Assembly (NCBI RefSeq): GCF_001704275.1
Contig: NZ_CP011533.1
Location: forward strand, 1,612,001 to 1,676,000
Source of the DNA: Streptomyces noursei ATCC 11455
GTDB taxonomy: Bacteria; Actinomycetota; Actinomycetes; Streptomycetales; Streptomycetaceae
DNA: 64,000 nt
Direction: 5' to 3'
Positions 43,238-52,454 of this stretch are shown one piece after another (position 1 is the first letter of the stretch; each line of letters begins with the position of its first letter). The notes under the pieces are model-generated. The model ran no database searches. It worked only from the letters and a program-made list of their open reading frames with translations, and was not told the origin of the DNA. Position numbers and translations under genes: made by a program.

Positions 43238-45943
43238 TTGATCACTTCGGGGGCTGGTGTGGCAGGTCGGGATCTGAGGGCGTTGTTCAGCACGAACGAC
43301 CGGGGGCTCGCCGCCCAGGAGGCGTTCACCAATCGCCAGGCTCAGTGGGAGGCGGTTGCGGCAGCGCTCGCCGAGCACCTGCAGCGCATCGGCGACCCTG
43401 CCTTCGACGTCGAGGACCTCGAAGCATCGCGGCGCAACGTCATCGTCTTCCACGGGGTGGGCGGGATCGGGAAGACCACGCTGTCCCGTAAGGTCGAAGC
43501 TGCCCTTGCCGGTAGTGAGGACAGGCCAGCCCAGTGGCCGCACTACGAGTGGACCACCCGGCGGATCCTGCCGGTGCGGATTGACCTTGCTCGCTCCGCT
43601 GGCACGGATTTCGAGCGCGTCATCCTGACCATCCGGCTCGCGCTCGCCCAACTCGGCCGCCCCCTGCCCGCTTTCGACCTGGCGCTGCGCCGGTACTGGG
43701 AACACAACCATCCCGACGAGTCGCTGGAGGAGTACCTGCGCCGCGGCGGGCTGGCGAGCCGGTTCGGGAGGGCATTGCCGCAGCAGATGCAGTCCGCGCT
43801 CGGCGACGTCGCCCAGGCGCTGCTGCTACCGGGCACCGTCGGCACCGCGATCGGCCAGGTGACCGGCTCGCTGGTGCGGGCCCTGCGCGAACGCCGGCAG
43901 TCGATACGGGCTCTGGCTGGCTGCGCCCGCCTCGCCGATCTCCTAGAGGCCGAGCCGGACATGGACGCGCTCTCCTTCTACCCTCATCTGCTCGCGTGGG
44001 AGCTCGCGCAGCTGCCCGTGGACAAGGCCGTGGCTCCGGTGATTTTGCTGGATGCCTTCGAGGAGACCGGCGACCGTACCCACCGTGACCTGGAGCGGCT
44101 TCTCCAGCGCGTCGTCTGGCTCATGCCCAATGTTCTCTTCGTCATCACCGGCCGCAGCCGCCTGCAATGGGCCGACGAAGCCCTGCAAGGCCAACTCGAC
44201 TTCACCGGCCCCGCGGCCTGGCCCTGCCTGGACACCGACCACGTCCCGCACGCCAGCACCACCGAGCCGGCCGGCGGCCGTGAACGGCAGGTCCTGATCG
44301 GGGACTTCTCCCCCGAGGACTGCGACGACTACCTCGCCCGCTGTCTCAGCAGCGGTGGGCAGCCTCTCATCGGCGAAGCACTACGTGAGGTCATCACCGG
44401 CCGCTCGCACGGTCTGCCGCTGCATCTCGATCTGTCGGTGATGCGGTTTCTGGAGATCCGGCGCACCGGCCAGACTCCGCAGCCGGCCGATTTCGACCAC
44501 GACTTCCCGGCCCTGATCGCCCGTACCCTGTCCGACCTGACACCGGACGAGCGGCACGTCCTGCGCTCGGTCAGCCTCCTCGATGCCTTCGACCTCGCCC
44601 TGGCGACCCGGGCAGCGGGCATGGCCCATGAGGCTGCAGCGATGCGGTTGACCGAGCGCCCCTTCATCCGGGAAGACCCCTTCGGCCTGTGGCCCTTCCA
44701 TCTGCATGCCCTGATTCGTTCCACCGTCCGCAATGCCGACGACCACACGGACGACCGCTGGTCCCCGCGCGACTGGCACAACGCCGCCCAGCGGGCCTTC
44801 GAGGCGCTGGGCGAACGGTGGAGCACCGCGCCGACGCAGGACCGCATGCTGCTCGTCGGCTGCCTGCGCCAAGCCCTGGTCCTGGCAAGGGACTTCGGCC
44901 TCGATCTGGACTGGCTGACCGAGGCCGCCTTCCACTACGTCAGCGACTCCATCTGGGAGCCCCTCGCACCTCCCGCCCGGGACGAACCAGCCACCGCAGG
45001 ACTGCAGTCGGCTGCCGAAGCGCTGGTGGAAACCCTCAGTGCGCTCACCCGCCGGCAGCATGAGAACCGGGCACGCACCGCCGAGCGCCTCACCACAGTC
45101 ACCGAAGCCGGCCTGCTGCCCCCCGCCCTGCACGACATGGCCGTCTACTACTTGGCCAAAGCGCAGCGGGACCTGGGCCGCACCTCGGAGTCCCGCCGCG
45201 GTATGCAGCATGTCGTCGCCGGCGGTGGCCGCCTGGCACCCAACGCTCGCCGCGGGCTCGCGCACCTGTCCCGTCTTGCCGGCGACTTCCCCACTGCCCT
45301 CGAAGCCGCCGAGAACCTGGGCTGGGAGGGGCGTCACCACCGCGTGAGGGGTGATGTGTGGTGGGTCCAGGGGGACATGACCCGCGGCGCGCAGGCGTTC
45401 CAGGCCGCGCGGCTGGAGGGCGAAGAGCACGGGAAGCAGGGGGAAGCGGCCATGTCCCAGGCCATGCGCGCCTTCACGCTCGCCTTCACCGCCCCAGACC
45501 TAGCCGACGACGAGATCGACCTCGCCGAACACCTTCTCGTCCCCGTCGACCTGCGCGCCGCCACCTTCGACGCCCGCATCGCCACACTCCTGCGTGACGC
45601 CGGCAGCAACACCGGCCTCGAAGACAGAGCACAGGTGCTCAGGGCCGAGATCAGCGCCTCGGGGCTCGCCTTCACCCACGCCAAGCTCGAACTGGCCCTC
45701 GGCTTCCACCACGCCGTTCGCAACGACCACGAAGGGATCGCCGCCAGCATCCACCGGCTGCGCGAGCTGACCCGCCAGGACTACTACGCCTACTACGTCG
45801 ACATCGCCCACTTCATGGCCGGCCTCCCCCTCCTCGACGGGGGCAGCTCACCAGCGCAGTGGATCGACGGGGTAGGACCCACCCGCGACCGCTGGCGCGA
45901 CTTGGTGCTGTCCCGGCGCCGCCACCTGCACTCGGCTCGCTGA
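43238..45943 (+). CDS. STAND-type NTPase with helical-repeat C-terminus
   Basis: Up to 901 residues; the frame starts with TTG 43238, and GTG 43259 is an alternative. The P-loop VIVFHGVGGIGKTTLSRKVE lies near residue 70, and the Walker B-like APVILLDAFEETGDRTHRDL is followed by the sensor-1-like NVLFVITGRSRL near 300, as in NACHT/NB-ARC ATPases. The region after 560 is a long TPR-like array (YYLAKAQRDLGRTSESRRGM, LAGDFPTALEAAENLGWEGR). No effector domain is visible at either end. STAND proteins serve as immune sensors (Avs) or regulators. It stands alone between non-coding DNA, so function is open. Confidence 0.8.
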   Translation: MITSGAGVAGRDLRALFSTNDRGLAAQEAFTNRQAQWEAVAAALAEHLQRIGDPAFDVEDLEASRRNVIVFHGVGGIGKTTLSRKVEAALAGSEDRPAQWPHYEWTTRRILPVRIDLARSAGTDFERVILTIRLALAQLGRPLPAFDLALRRYWEHNHPDESLEEYLRRGGLASRFGRALPQQMQSALGDVAQALLLPGTVGTAIGQVTGSLVRALRERRQSIRALAGCARLADLLEAEPDMDALSFYPHLLAWELAQLPVDKAVAPVILLDAFEETGDRTHRDLERLLQRVVWLMPNVLFVITGRSRLQWADEALQGQLDFTGPAAWPCLDTDHVPHASTTEPAGGRERQVLIGDFSPEDCDDYLARCLSSGGQPLIGEALREVITGRSHGLPLHLDLSVMRFLEIRRTGQTPQPADFDHDFPALIARTLSDLTPDERHVLRSVSLLDAFDLALATRAAGMAHEAAAMRLTERPFIREDPFGLWPFHLHALIRSTVRNADDHTDDRWSPRDWHNAAQRAFEALGERWSTAPTQDRMLLVGCLRQALVLARDFGLDLDWLTEAAFHYVSDSIWEPLAPPARDEPATAGLQSAAEALVETLSALTRRQHENRARTAERLTTVTEAGLLPPALHDMAVYYLAKAQRDLGRTSESRRGMQHVVAGGGRLAPNARRGLAHLSRLAGDFPTALEAAENLGWEGRHHRVRGDVWWVQGDMTRGAQAFQAARLEGEEHGKQGEAAMSQAMRAFTLAFTAPDLADDEIDLAEHLLVPVDLRAATFDARIATLLRDAGSNTGLEDRAQVLRAEISASGLAFTHAKLELALGFHHAVRNDHEGIAASIHRLRELTRQDYYAYYVDIAHFMAGLPLLDGGSSPAQWIDGVGPTRDRWRDLVLSRRRHLHSAR

Positions 45944-46060
45944 ACAAGGCATATTCCAGGAGGGGCACGCACCCAAGGAGGATCAGTGAGCGTTTCATGC
46001 GACTTGCCCTCTGGCAAGAGAAACGCCAGGTCAGACGGGGATTGACCCGACTTTCTCAGT

Positions 46061-46103
46061 GAGCCGCCTTCGGGATTCGAACCCGAGACCTACGCATTAC
46101 GAG
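46061..46103 (-). tRNA. 3' half of tRNA-Thr(CGT), likely attachment-site relic
   Basis: The minus strand reads CTCGTAATGCG (anticodon loop and stem), then a variable loop, then GGGTTCGAATCCCGAAGG (T arm) and CGGCTC (acceptor 3' strand). The 5' half is missing: upstream bases do not pair with the anticodon stem. The break falls in the anticodon loop, a common crossover point of tyrosine integrases. A fragment of this kind marks one end of an element integrated in a tRNA-Thr gene, with the element expected to the right. No integrase lies adjacent. Confidence 0.75.
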
Positions 46104-46385
46104 ACCATGAGCGTTCGTGTTGCGTGGTGCTTCGTCGTGCTGTCCGGTGACGTTTTTCCTGATCAGAGCATGTGCGACGGGTTGACCTGTGCCACCCCGT
46201 GATGCACGGTCCAAAGGCGTCTGTCCACCGGCTGTCCACCGGTGGGGCTCTCGCCGGCCCGCCAGAGAGACCGTCGCTGAGCTGCTCAGCGGTACTGTCG
46301 ACCGGCCGGAGAGACGAGCGAAGGTCACTGTGGGACCTCTACAAGCCATCCGCCAGTGGTTCCTCCCTGGTAGCACCTCATCCTA

Positions 46386-47337
46386 GGGCCTGTCTGACGG
46401 GTCAGTGACGGACAGGGGCGAGGACTCGTTCCCGGGCATGTGGGGCGGGGCGATCTCAGTGACGCGGAGTGGGCCAGGCTGAAGCTGCACTTGCCGAGGA
46501 ACGTGGGGCGGGGCGGGCGTTGGAAGTGTCACCGCAGAGTGATCAACGGGATTCTGTTCCGGCTACGGACCGGTATCCCGTGGCGCGATCTGCCTGCCCG
46601 GTTTGGTAAGTGGCAGACGGCATACGACCGGCATCGCCGCTGGTCGGCGGACGGCACGTGGGCGACGATCCTGCGGGCCGTCCAAGCCGATGCCGATGCG
46701 CAAGGGCGAATCGACTGGTCGATGGCGAGCGTAGATTCGACGGTCTGCCGGGCCCACCAGCACGCTGCGGGCGCCCGTCGCCTGCCCCCGAAGGTAGCGG
46801 GGAAGCGAGCCCGGCCCGCCCTCCACCGGGACGACGAAGGGCTCGGCCGCTCCCGCGGCGGACTCACCACGAAGATCCACCTGGTTGGGGAAGGCGGCCT
46901 GCGGCCGTTGGCCCTGTTGATCACCCCAGGGCAGTGGGGCGACGCACCCCAGATGATTCCGGTCCTGGACAGCGTCCGCGTCCCCCGCCCAGGCGGCGGG
47001 CACCAGCGCACCCGCCCGGACCACCTCAGCGGTGACCGCGCCTACAGCTCTCGGCGCAATCGCCGCTACCTGCGCCGCCGACAGATCAAGCACACCATCC
47101 CCGAGCCGAGGAATCAGCAGGCCAACCGCCGGCGCCAAGGCAGTGCGGGCGGTCGACCCACCGGCTTCGATCGTGAGCGATACGCCCGCAGGAACGAAGT
47201 GGAGCGGCTGATCGGGAAGCTGAAGATCAATCGGGCGGTTGCCATGAGGTTCGACAAGCGGGCCTACATCTTCCACGGCACCGTGACCATTGCCGCCATT
47301 CGCCTGTGGCTTCGTGCATGACCTGTCAGACGCAACC
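46386..47337 (+). mobile_element. IS5-family insertion sequence copy C (intact, left border of the PKS segment)
   Basis: Ends GGGCCTGTCTGACGGGTCA and (reverse) GGTTGCGTCTGACAGGTCA form a 19-base imperfect inverted repeat. CTAG occurs at both junctions, fitting an IS5-family group that duplicates TA. A diverged copy D lies inverted at 61191-62143. The interior carries one intact transposase. It truncates the start of the gene at 47340-47458. Confidence 0.85.
46440..47321 (+). CDS. IS5-family transposase (copy C)
   Basis: 293 residues from GTG 46440. The DUF4096-type N-terminus (DLSDAEWARLKLHLPRNVGR, then ILFRLRTGIPWRDLPARFG) is followed by the DDE core: VDSTVCRAHQHAAGA (first Asp), DHLSGDRAYSSRRNRRYLRR (second Asp) and NEVERLIGKLKINRAVAMRF (Glu). 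No frameshift is seen, so this copy may be active and could act on copy D in trans. Confidence 0.9.
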   Translation: MGRGDLSDAEWARLKLHLPRNVGRGGRWKCHRRVINGILFRLRTGIPWRDLPARFGKWQTAYDRHRRWSADGTWATILRAVQADADAQGRIDWSMASVDSTVCRAHQHAAGARRLPPKVAGKRARPALHRDDEGLGRSRGGLTTKIHLVGEGGLRPLALLITPGQWGDAPQMIPVLDSVRVPRPGGGHQRTRPDHLSGDRAYSSRRNRRYLRRRQIKHTIPEPRNQQANRRRQGSAGGRPTGFDRERYARRNEVERLIGKLKINRAVAMRFDKRAYIFHGTVTIAAIRLWLRA

Positions 47338-47339
47338 TA

Positions 47340-47458
47340 GCCAGATCCGGACTCCACCGGCGGCGTACCTCGGTGATCCGGTCGATGTCAGCCCGGAGTC
47401 GATCAGCGAGGTCGCCCGCGCTGTCGTAGAGGTGTTTTCCGAACAACGCGGTGTTCAT
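47340..47458 (-). pseudogene. last gene of the PKS operon, cut by insertion sequence C
   Basis: ATG 47458, only 30 bases after the fatty acyl-AMP ligase stop: NTALFGKHLYDSAGDLADRL, then RADIDRITEVRRRWSPDLA. The sequence looks coding and helical but ends at the CTAG border of copy C. No continuation is found left of the element. The family is not recognisable from about 40 residues. Confidence 0.5.
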
Positions 47459-47487
47459 GCCAGTACAACGGTCCTTTCACTTGCCCG

Positions 47488-49263
47488 TCACCTGACCGGG
47501 CGACCAGTGGTGAGGGGACTGTTGACGGGCAGGTCGGAGTGAAGTGGGTCGAGGTGTCCCGCGCGGAGTTCCTCCCGGGTTCGTGAGCGCTGGATTTTGC
47601 CGCTGGTGGTCCGGGGCACGGTCATCGGCCCGACGATGACTATCTGGACGGCGAGCCGAAGTTCTTGGGCGAGGCGTTTTCTGATGAGCTCGGCGAGGGC
47701 TGCGGGAGCGCGGCCGTTGAGGTGGAGGGGGCGGACCTCCTGGACCACCATGATGTGTTCGCGGCCGGTGGCGTCGGGCAGAGCGAAAGCGGCGCAGGGT
47801 CCGGTTGCCGGGTCGGTCGTCTCGCTGATGCGTTCGATGTCCTGGGGGTGGATGTTGCGGCCGTTGACGATGATCAGGTCTTTGGCGCGGCCGGTGACGT
47901 ACAGCTCGCCGTCCTGCAGGAAGCCGAGGTCTCCGGTGCGCAGGTACGGGCCGTCGCCGTCGGCAGTGCGGGCGGCGAAATGTTCGGCGGTGGCTCGTGG
48001 GTTGCCCAGGTAGCCGGGAGCGACGCTGTGGCCGCGTACCCAGATCTCGCCGATCTGCCCGTCTTTGACCGGATGCGAGTTGGCCGGGTCGACGATCCTG
48101 ACGTCCATACCGGCGGGTCGGCCGCTGGCGACGAGTTCGACGCCGTCCGGTGCGGGCACGGCTGCACCTGCTTCCAGGGCGTCCCGGTCGAAGCGTCTCA
48201 TGGTGGGTCCGTGGCCGCAGGGGGTGCCGGTGACCATGAGGGTGGCTTCGGCCAGGCCGTAGCTGGGGGCCCAGATTTCCGGGCGGAAGCCGATGGGGGC
48301 GAGTCTGCGGGCGACCGCGTTCAGGATGTCGGCGCGGACGGGCTCGGCGCCGCTGAGCGCGAACCGTAGGCTGCCCAGGTCCAGATCCGGGTCCATGTCG
48401 GTGAGTTGACCGGTCTTGAGGCTTCGCAGCAGCCATTCGTAGCCGAAATTCGGGGCGAGTGTGTAGAAGGCCCGGTACCGGCTGATCATCTGGAGCCACA
48501 GCAGCGGATGGGCGATGAAGGACACTGGGGAGCAGAAGACGAGGTTGCCGTAGCTGGCGATCGGGCTGAGCAGCATGCCGACCAGGCCCATGTCGTGGTA
48601 GTGCGGGAGCCATCCGGCGCCGGTCGGCGACGGGTCGTGGCGCAGCTCGTCCAGGATCTCCTCGGGGAGCAGGTTTTCCCTGATCGACAGCAGGTTGTGC
48701 AGCAGGTTGCGGTGGCTGATGACGACGCCGCGCGGCTCGCTGGTCGAGCCCGAGGTGTACTGGACGTAGGCGGCGTCGGAGAGGTGCAGCGAGAGCGGGG
48801 ACCAGGTGTCCGGGGCCGGCGGGACGGTCCCGTCGGTCGCAACGCACTCGACCCGCCGTGCCGGGCCGAGACCGTCCAGCCAGGAGCCGAGTGCCGGCTG
48901 GTGTGCGGTGTCGCTGAGGATGAGGCCGACATCGGCGTCGTGGATGATGCCCTCGGCGCGTTGCAGGGCGCGCCGGTCGGTGTCCGGCAGCGGGGCGGGG
49001 ATGGCGATCCGCCCGGTGTACAGGCAGCCGAGGAAGGCGGTGAGGAACTCCATGCCGGCCGGGTACATCAGCATGACGTGCGCGCCGGGCGGCGTGTGGT
49101 CGGTCAGCCAGGCTCCCATCGCGCGGGCTCGTGCGTCGAGCTGGGCGTATCCGAGGCGTTCCACCTCGACGAGGTCGCCGCGGACGCTGTCCACCCGCGC
49201 GTACCAGCGGGTGTCGCCGAGAAGCCACATCTTCTCGCGCAGGAACCGGATGAGTTCACTCAC
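47488..49263 (-). CDS. fatty acyl-AMP ligase (FAAL)
   Basis: 591 residues from GTG 49263, overlapping the ACP gene by 8 bases. AMP-binding core motifs: YVQYTSGSTSEPRGVVISH (P-loop), GWLPHYHDMGLVGMLL (typical of FAAL/FadD32-like ligases), WAPSYGLAEATLMVTG, then YLRTGDLGFLQDGELYVTGR and RTTSGKIQRSRTREEL with the C-terminal catalytic Lys. FAALs form an acyl-adenylate and pass the acyl group directly to an ACP rather than CoA. Next to a free ACP and a PKS, this enzyme most likely activates the starter fatty acid. Plain acyl-CoA ligase is the alternative; the overall sequence favours FAAL. Confidence 0.88.
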   Translation of the reverse strand: MSELIRFLREKMWLLGDTRWYARVDSVRGDLVEVERLGYAQLDARARAMGAWLTDHTPPGAHVMLMYPAGMEFLTAFLGCLYTGRIAIPAPLPDTDRRALQRAEGIIHDADVGLILSDTAHQPALGSWLDGLGPARRVECVATDGTVPPAPDTWSPLSLHLSDAAYVQYTSGSTSEPRGVVISHRNLLHNLLSIRENLLPEEILDELRHDPSPTGAGWLPHYHDMGLVGMLLSPIASYGNLVFCSPVSFIAHPLLWLQMISRYRAFYTLAPNFGYEWLLRSLKTGQLTDMDPDLDLGSLRFALSGAEPVRADILNAVARRLAPIGFRPEIWAPSYGLAEATLMVTGTPCGHGPTMRRFDRDALEAGAAVPAPDGVELVASGRPAGMDVRIVDPANSHPVKDGQIGEIWVRGHSVAPGYLGNPRATAEHFAARTADGDGPYLRTGDLGFLQDGELYVTGRAKDLIIVNGRNIHPQDIERISETTDPATGPCAAFALPDATGREHIMVVQEVRPLHLNGRAPAALAELIRKRLAQELRLAVQIVIVGPMTVPRTTSGKIQRSRTREELRAGHLDPLHSDLPVNSPLTTGRPVR

Positions 49264-49522
49264 CGCCGGCTCCGATCTGCCCGGCCAGGGCCTGTTCGAC
49301 GTGGTTGAGGACGGCGCCGACGGTGTGCAGTTCCCAGGCGACCTCGTCGGGGATGCGCACGGCGAACCGCTCCTCGGCGATGACGGTCATCCGCACCAGG
49401 ACCAGGGAGTCCAGCCCGAGGTCCGCGACGAACGCGGTCTGTTCGTCGACCTGTTCGGGATCGATGCCGCCGAACTCGGCGAGCATCTTCTTCAGTTCGG
49501 CGAGGATCTCGGCCCGGTTCAC
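49256..49522 (-). CDS. stand-alone acyl carrier protein
   Basis: 88 residues from GTG 49522, which overlaps the previous stop as GTGA, with AAAGGAGG just upstream. FVADLGLDSLVLVRMTVIAE contains S39, the phosphopantetheine attachment site, in DSL. Helix I begins AEILAELKKMLAEF. It is encoded between the oxidase fusion and the FAAL and overlaps both, so it should be the carrier that accepts the FAAL-activated acyl chain and may present it to the oxidase or the PKS. Confidence 0.9.
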   Translation of the reverse strand: MNRAEILAELKKMLAEFGGIDPEQVDEQTAFVADLGLDSLVLVRMTVIAEERFAVRIPDEVAWELHTVGAVLNHVEQALAGQIGAGGE

Positions 49523-52440
49523 CGCGCCGCCTCCTTTCGCGTGGCGTCCCAGGCGGTGGGCAGGACGCTGAGTCCGCGCTCGAACATGCTGGGCCGCCAT
49601 CGTGGTGTGCCGTCCAGCCGGAGTCCGGGCAGGCGCCGTAGGACGGTGGTGATCGCGGTCTCGGCGGTCATCCGGCCGATGTGGGCGCCCAGGCAGTAGT
49701 GGGCGCCGTGGCCGAAGGCGAGGTGACCGGGGGTGGGTCGGCGCAGGTCGAGGCGGTCGGGGTCGGGGAAGCGTCCGGGGTCCCGGTTGGCCGCGCCGAT
49801 GCACAGGAACAGGGACTCGTTCGCGGGGACGGTCACGTCGCCGAACTCGACGGGTTCGAGGGTGCCGCGCCAGCTGGTGAAGGGCAGGGGGCTTTCGTGG
49901 CGCAGCAGCTCGCCGATGGCCGTTGCGATCAGGGAGGGGTCGTCGCGGAGCGCGGTGAGCTGGTCGGGGTGGGTGAGAAGGGCGTGCAGGCTGTTGCCGA
50001 CACTGTTGATGCTGGGGTCCTGGCCTGCCACGAGCATCATCAGGACCTGGCCGTGCAGTTCGTCCTCGCTGAGCAGGCCGTCTTCGTCCCGGGCCCGGAC
50101 CAGCAGCGAGATCAGGTCGTCGCCCGGGGCTCGGCGCTTCTCGGCGACGGCAGCCCGCACGAACGCGTCGACCTCGTGGGCGAGCGCCGCCACGTAGGGC
50201 ACGTCGTTGTTCCACTCGGCGGTACGCCAGATCATTGCCCGCAGATGGTTCATCTGCGGCGGAGTGGCGCCGAGCACGGAGAACAGGACGTTGCCGCCGA
50301 GCGGATAGGCGACGGCCGCCATGAGGTCGCCGCGGCCGCGGTCCACGATCTGGTCGATCCGGTTGTCGACGAGGCGCTGCACCCGCGAGCGCCACTGCTC
50401 CTGGCGGGCGGGCGTGAAGAAGGGCTGCATGATGCGGCGCAGTTCGCCATGGCGCGGGTCGTCACTGTCCAGCAGGTGCACGAAGAGCCGCTCGCGCAGT
50501 TCGGACGGCCAGTGCCGCAGCCACATGACGCCCGCGGGGATGCGCTTGCTGTCGCAGGTCACGCGCGGATCGGTGTGGGCCTTGCGGACGTCGTCGTAGC
50601 GGGTCAGCAGCCAGCCCGGACCGTCCGGGCTGACGATCCGGCTGACCGGCCGGTGCTCTCGCAGCCAGTGCAGCGTCGGGTAGGGGTCGTGCTGGAACGC
50701 CTCGGTGAACGGGGCAGGCAGACCGCCGGGCAGCTGATCGGGGGGCCAGTTGGGCGGGTACTCCCGGGCTGCCTCGACCCGGGGCCTTGGCTGTGCCGGG
50801 ACGTAGGGGCTCGGATCCTGGGCCGGTGACGGACTGTCCTGCGCGATGGACACGCCTTGGAGCCGGCTGGTGCGCAGCATCGGGTAGTTGAGTTCTCCGA
50901 ACCGGTCGCCGCTCAGGCCCGGGCCGCCGTGATTGGACAGGTACGGCACCCCGGCGAGGTGGGAGTCGTTCACCCGCAGTTGCCCGCAGGAGCGGATGTC
51001 GCGGACGAAGCGGTCGATGACCTGCGGCGTCTGTGTCCACAGCGAGTTGCGCAGGCCGTAGGCGCCGGAGGCGACGAACGACAGCATCTCGGTGAGGAGT
51101 TCGTCGTCGGGGGCCTGGTGGGGGACCGCCAGGGTGAGCAGCGGGAAGAACGTCTCGTCGCGCACCGAGCGGAGCTTGGCGGCGAAGGACAGCCCGTCGG
51201 CCCTCACGAGCGCCGGCTCCGCGAACACGGCGACGTCGCTGTCCTGGCCGTGGACGTCCAGGTGACGTCCGCCGGTCAGGACCCGGGCGCCCGCCCGCCG
51301 GGCGTCAGCGAGCGTGGCGTCGTATCCGGCGGTGCTGGGCGTGGCGGCCAGCACCACCCCGGGGTCGTCCGGGAAGCCGGGCCGCAGCGTCCTCACCCGT
51401 TCGCACAGCCGGTCGGTGAGCGGGTCGGCGATCTCGGGATGGACGAGCGCGATGTTGGGCGCGCAGCAGATCTGGCCGCTGGCGTGGTAGGACTCCAGCA
51501 GCGCTTCGACGGCCTGGTCGAGCGGCGCATCACGCCACACCACGACCATGTCGTTGCCGCCGAGTTCCAGGATCGGTTTCTTGCCCGCCGCGAGGCAGGC
51601 TTTCTCGAGTTGTTCGCCGCGGATCGAGTCGCCGAAGTACAGCACGTCGTCGACCAACGGGCTTCCCAGCCAGGTGTCCAGTGCCTGGGCCGGGTCGGTG
51701 CACAGCGCCGACAGGACGCCGGGCGGGGCGCCGGCTTCGGTGAGCGCGGGCAGGGCGATGCGTTCCAGCAGGTACATGGCGGCGATCGGCGCGTGCCGGG
51801 ACAGCCGCACCACGAGCGCGTTGCCGGCCAGCACGGACTGGAAGGCGGCGCCGGCACTGAGCGCGGGGGTGTTCTGCGGCGGCTGTACGCACACCACACC
51901 GTCCGGTACCCGGCGCAGCACCACCGTCCGGCCTTCGGCGGTCTGCTGTGCCTGCATCTGCCGCAGGCACCACTCGGTGGTTTCGGGCCCGAAGAAGGTG
52001 AGCAGGTTGGCGACTTCCATCCGGGCCAGCCGGACGGGGTGTCCCTCCTCGACCAGGAGCCCGGTCAGCGTGTCGGCGTGTTCCCGCAGCCGCGCCCGGA
52101 ACGTCTCGGCGAGGGCCGCGCGCTGGCCGGGTGGGCTGCCGCCCCACTCGGTGGCCGCCTGCCGGGCGGTGCGCAGCGCGGCCTGCATGTGTTCGGGTCC
52201 GGCGAGGGCGCAGCGCCCCAGGATCGTCTCGGGATGGGCGTCGGGGCCCATGCGTCCGGCGTTCAGCGCGTTGCGGTAGCAGGTGGCGCCGATGGGATCG
52301 TCGATCAGCGCGCTCGCGCGGATTGAATAGACCCACTCGGTGTGGCCGCAGGCGGTGACGCCACCGATGAGAGGGCCGAAGCTGAGCGTGCCTGGGGCCG
52401 AGTCCGCCACCGGGCCGTGAGGTTCCTGACAGGTCACCAT
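49519..52440 (-). CDS. aldehyde dehydrogenase-cytochrome P450 fusion protein
   Basis: One uninterrupted frame of 973 residues from ATG 52440. Residues about 60-535 form an aldehyde-dehydrogenase-superfamily domain with E292 in LELGGND and C325 in ASGQICCAPN. After a Pro-rich linker (about 536-570), residues 575-973 form a P450: I-helix AGQDPS (805-810), ExxR as ELLR (844-847), and haem Cys916 in FGHGAHYCLGAH. The ALDH half resembles acyl-ACP/CoA reductase-type members that release aldehydes, but either direction is possible. Such a fusion is unusual. It follows the PKS stop by 14 bases and overlaps the ACP gene, so it is a tailoring or release enzyme of the pathway. Confidence 0.85.
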   Translation of the reverse strand: MVTCQEPHGPVADSAPGTLSFGPLIGGVTACGHTEWVYSIRASALIDDPIGATCYRNALNAGRMGPDAHPETILGRCALAGPEHMQAALRTARQAATEWGGSPPGQRAALAETFRARLREHADTLTGLLVEEGHPVRLARMEVANLLTFFGPETTEWCLRQMQAQQTAEGRTVVLRRVPDGVVCVQPPQNTPALSAGAAFQSVLAGNALVVRLSRHAPIAAMYLLERIALPALTEAGAPPGVLSALCTDPAQALDTWLGSPLVDDVLYFGDSIRGEQLEKACLAAGKKPILELGGNDMVVVWRDAPLDQAVEALLESYHASGQICCAPNIALVHPEIADPLTDRLCERVRTLRPGFPDDPGVVLAATPSTAGYDATLADARRAGARVLTGGRHLDVHGQDSDVAVFAEPALVRADGLSFAAKLRSVRDETFFPLLTLAVPHQAPDDELLTEMLSFVASGAYGLRNSLWTQTPQVIDRFVRDIRSCGQLRVNDSHLAGVPYLSNHGGPGLSGDRFGELNYPMLRTSRLQGVSIAQDSPSPAQDPSPYVPAQPRPRVEAAREYPPNWPPDQLPGGLPAPFTEAFQHDPYPTLHWLREHRPVSRIVSPDGPGWLLTRYDDVRKAHTDPRVTCDSKRIPAGVMWLRHWPSELRERLFVHLLDSDDPRHGELRRIMQPFFTPARQEQWRSRVQRLVDNRIDQIVDRGRGDLMAAVAYPLGGNVLFSVLGATPPQMNHLRAMIWRTAEWNNDVPYVAALAHEVDAFVRAAVAEKRRAPGDDLISLLVRARDEDGLLSEDELHGQVLMMLVAGQDPSINSVGNSLHALLTHPDQLTALRDDPSLIATAIGELLRHESPLPFTSWRGTLEPVEFGDVTVPANESLFLCIGAANRDPGRFPDPDRLDLRRPTPGHLAFGHGAHYCLGAHIGRMTAETAITTVLRRLPGLRLDGTPRWRPSMFERGLSVLPTAWDATRKEAAR

Positions 52441-52454
52441 GACGGGCCTTTCTT

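Noticed and set aside
47477..49228. 583-codon frame over the fatty acyl-AMP ligase
   Set aside because: Same strand, wrong frame; Arg-rich low-complexity product.
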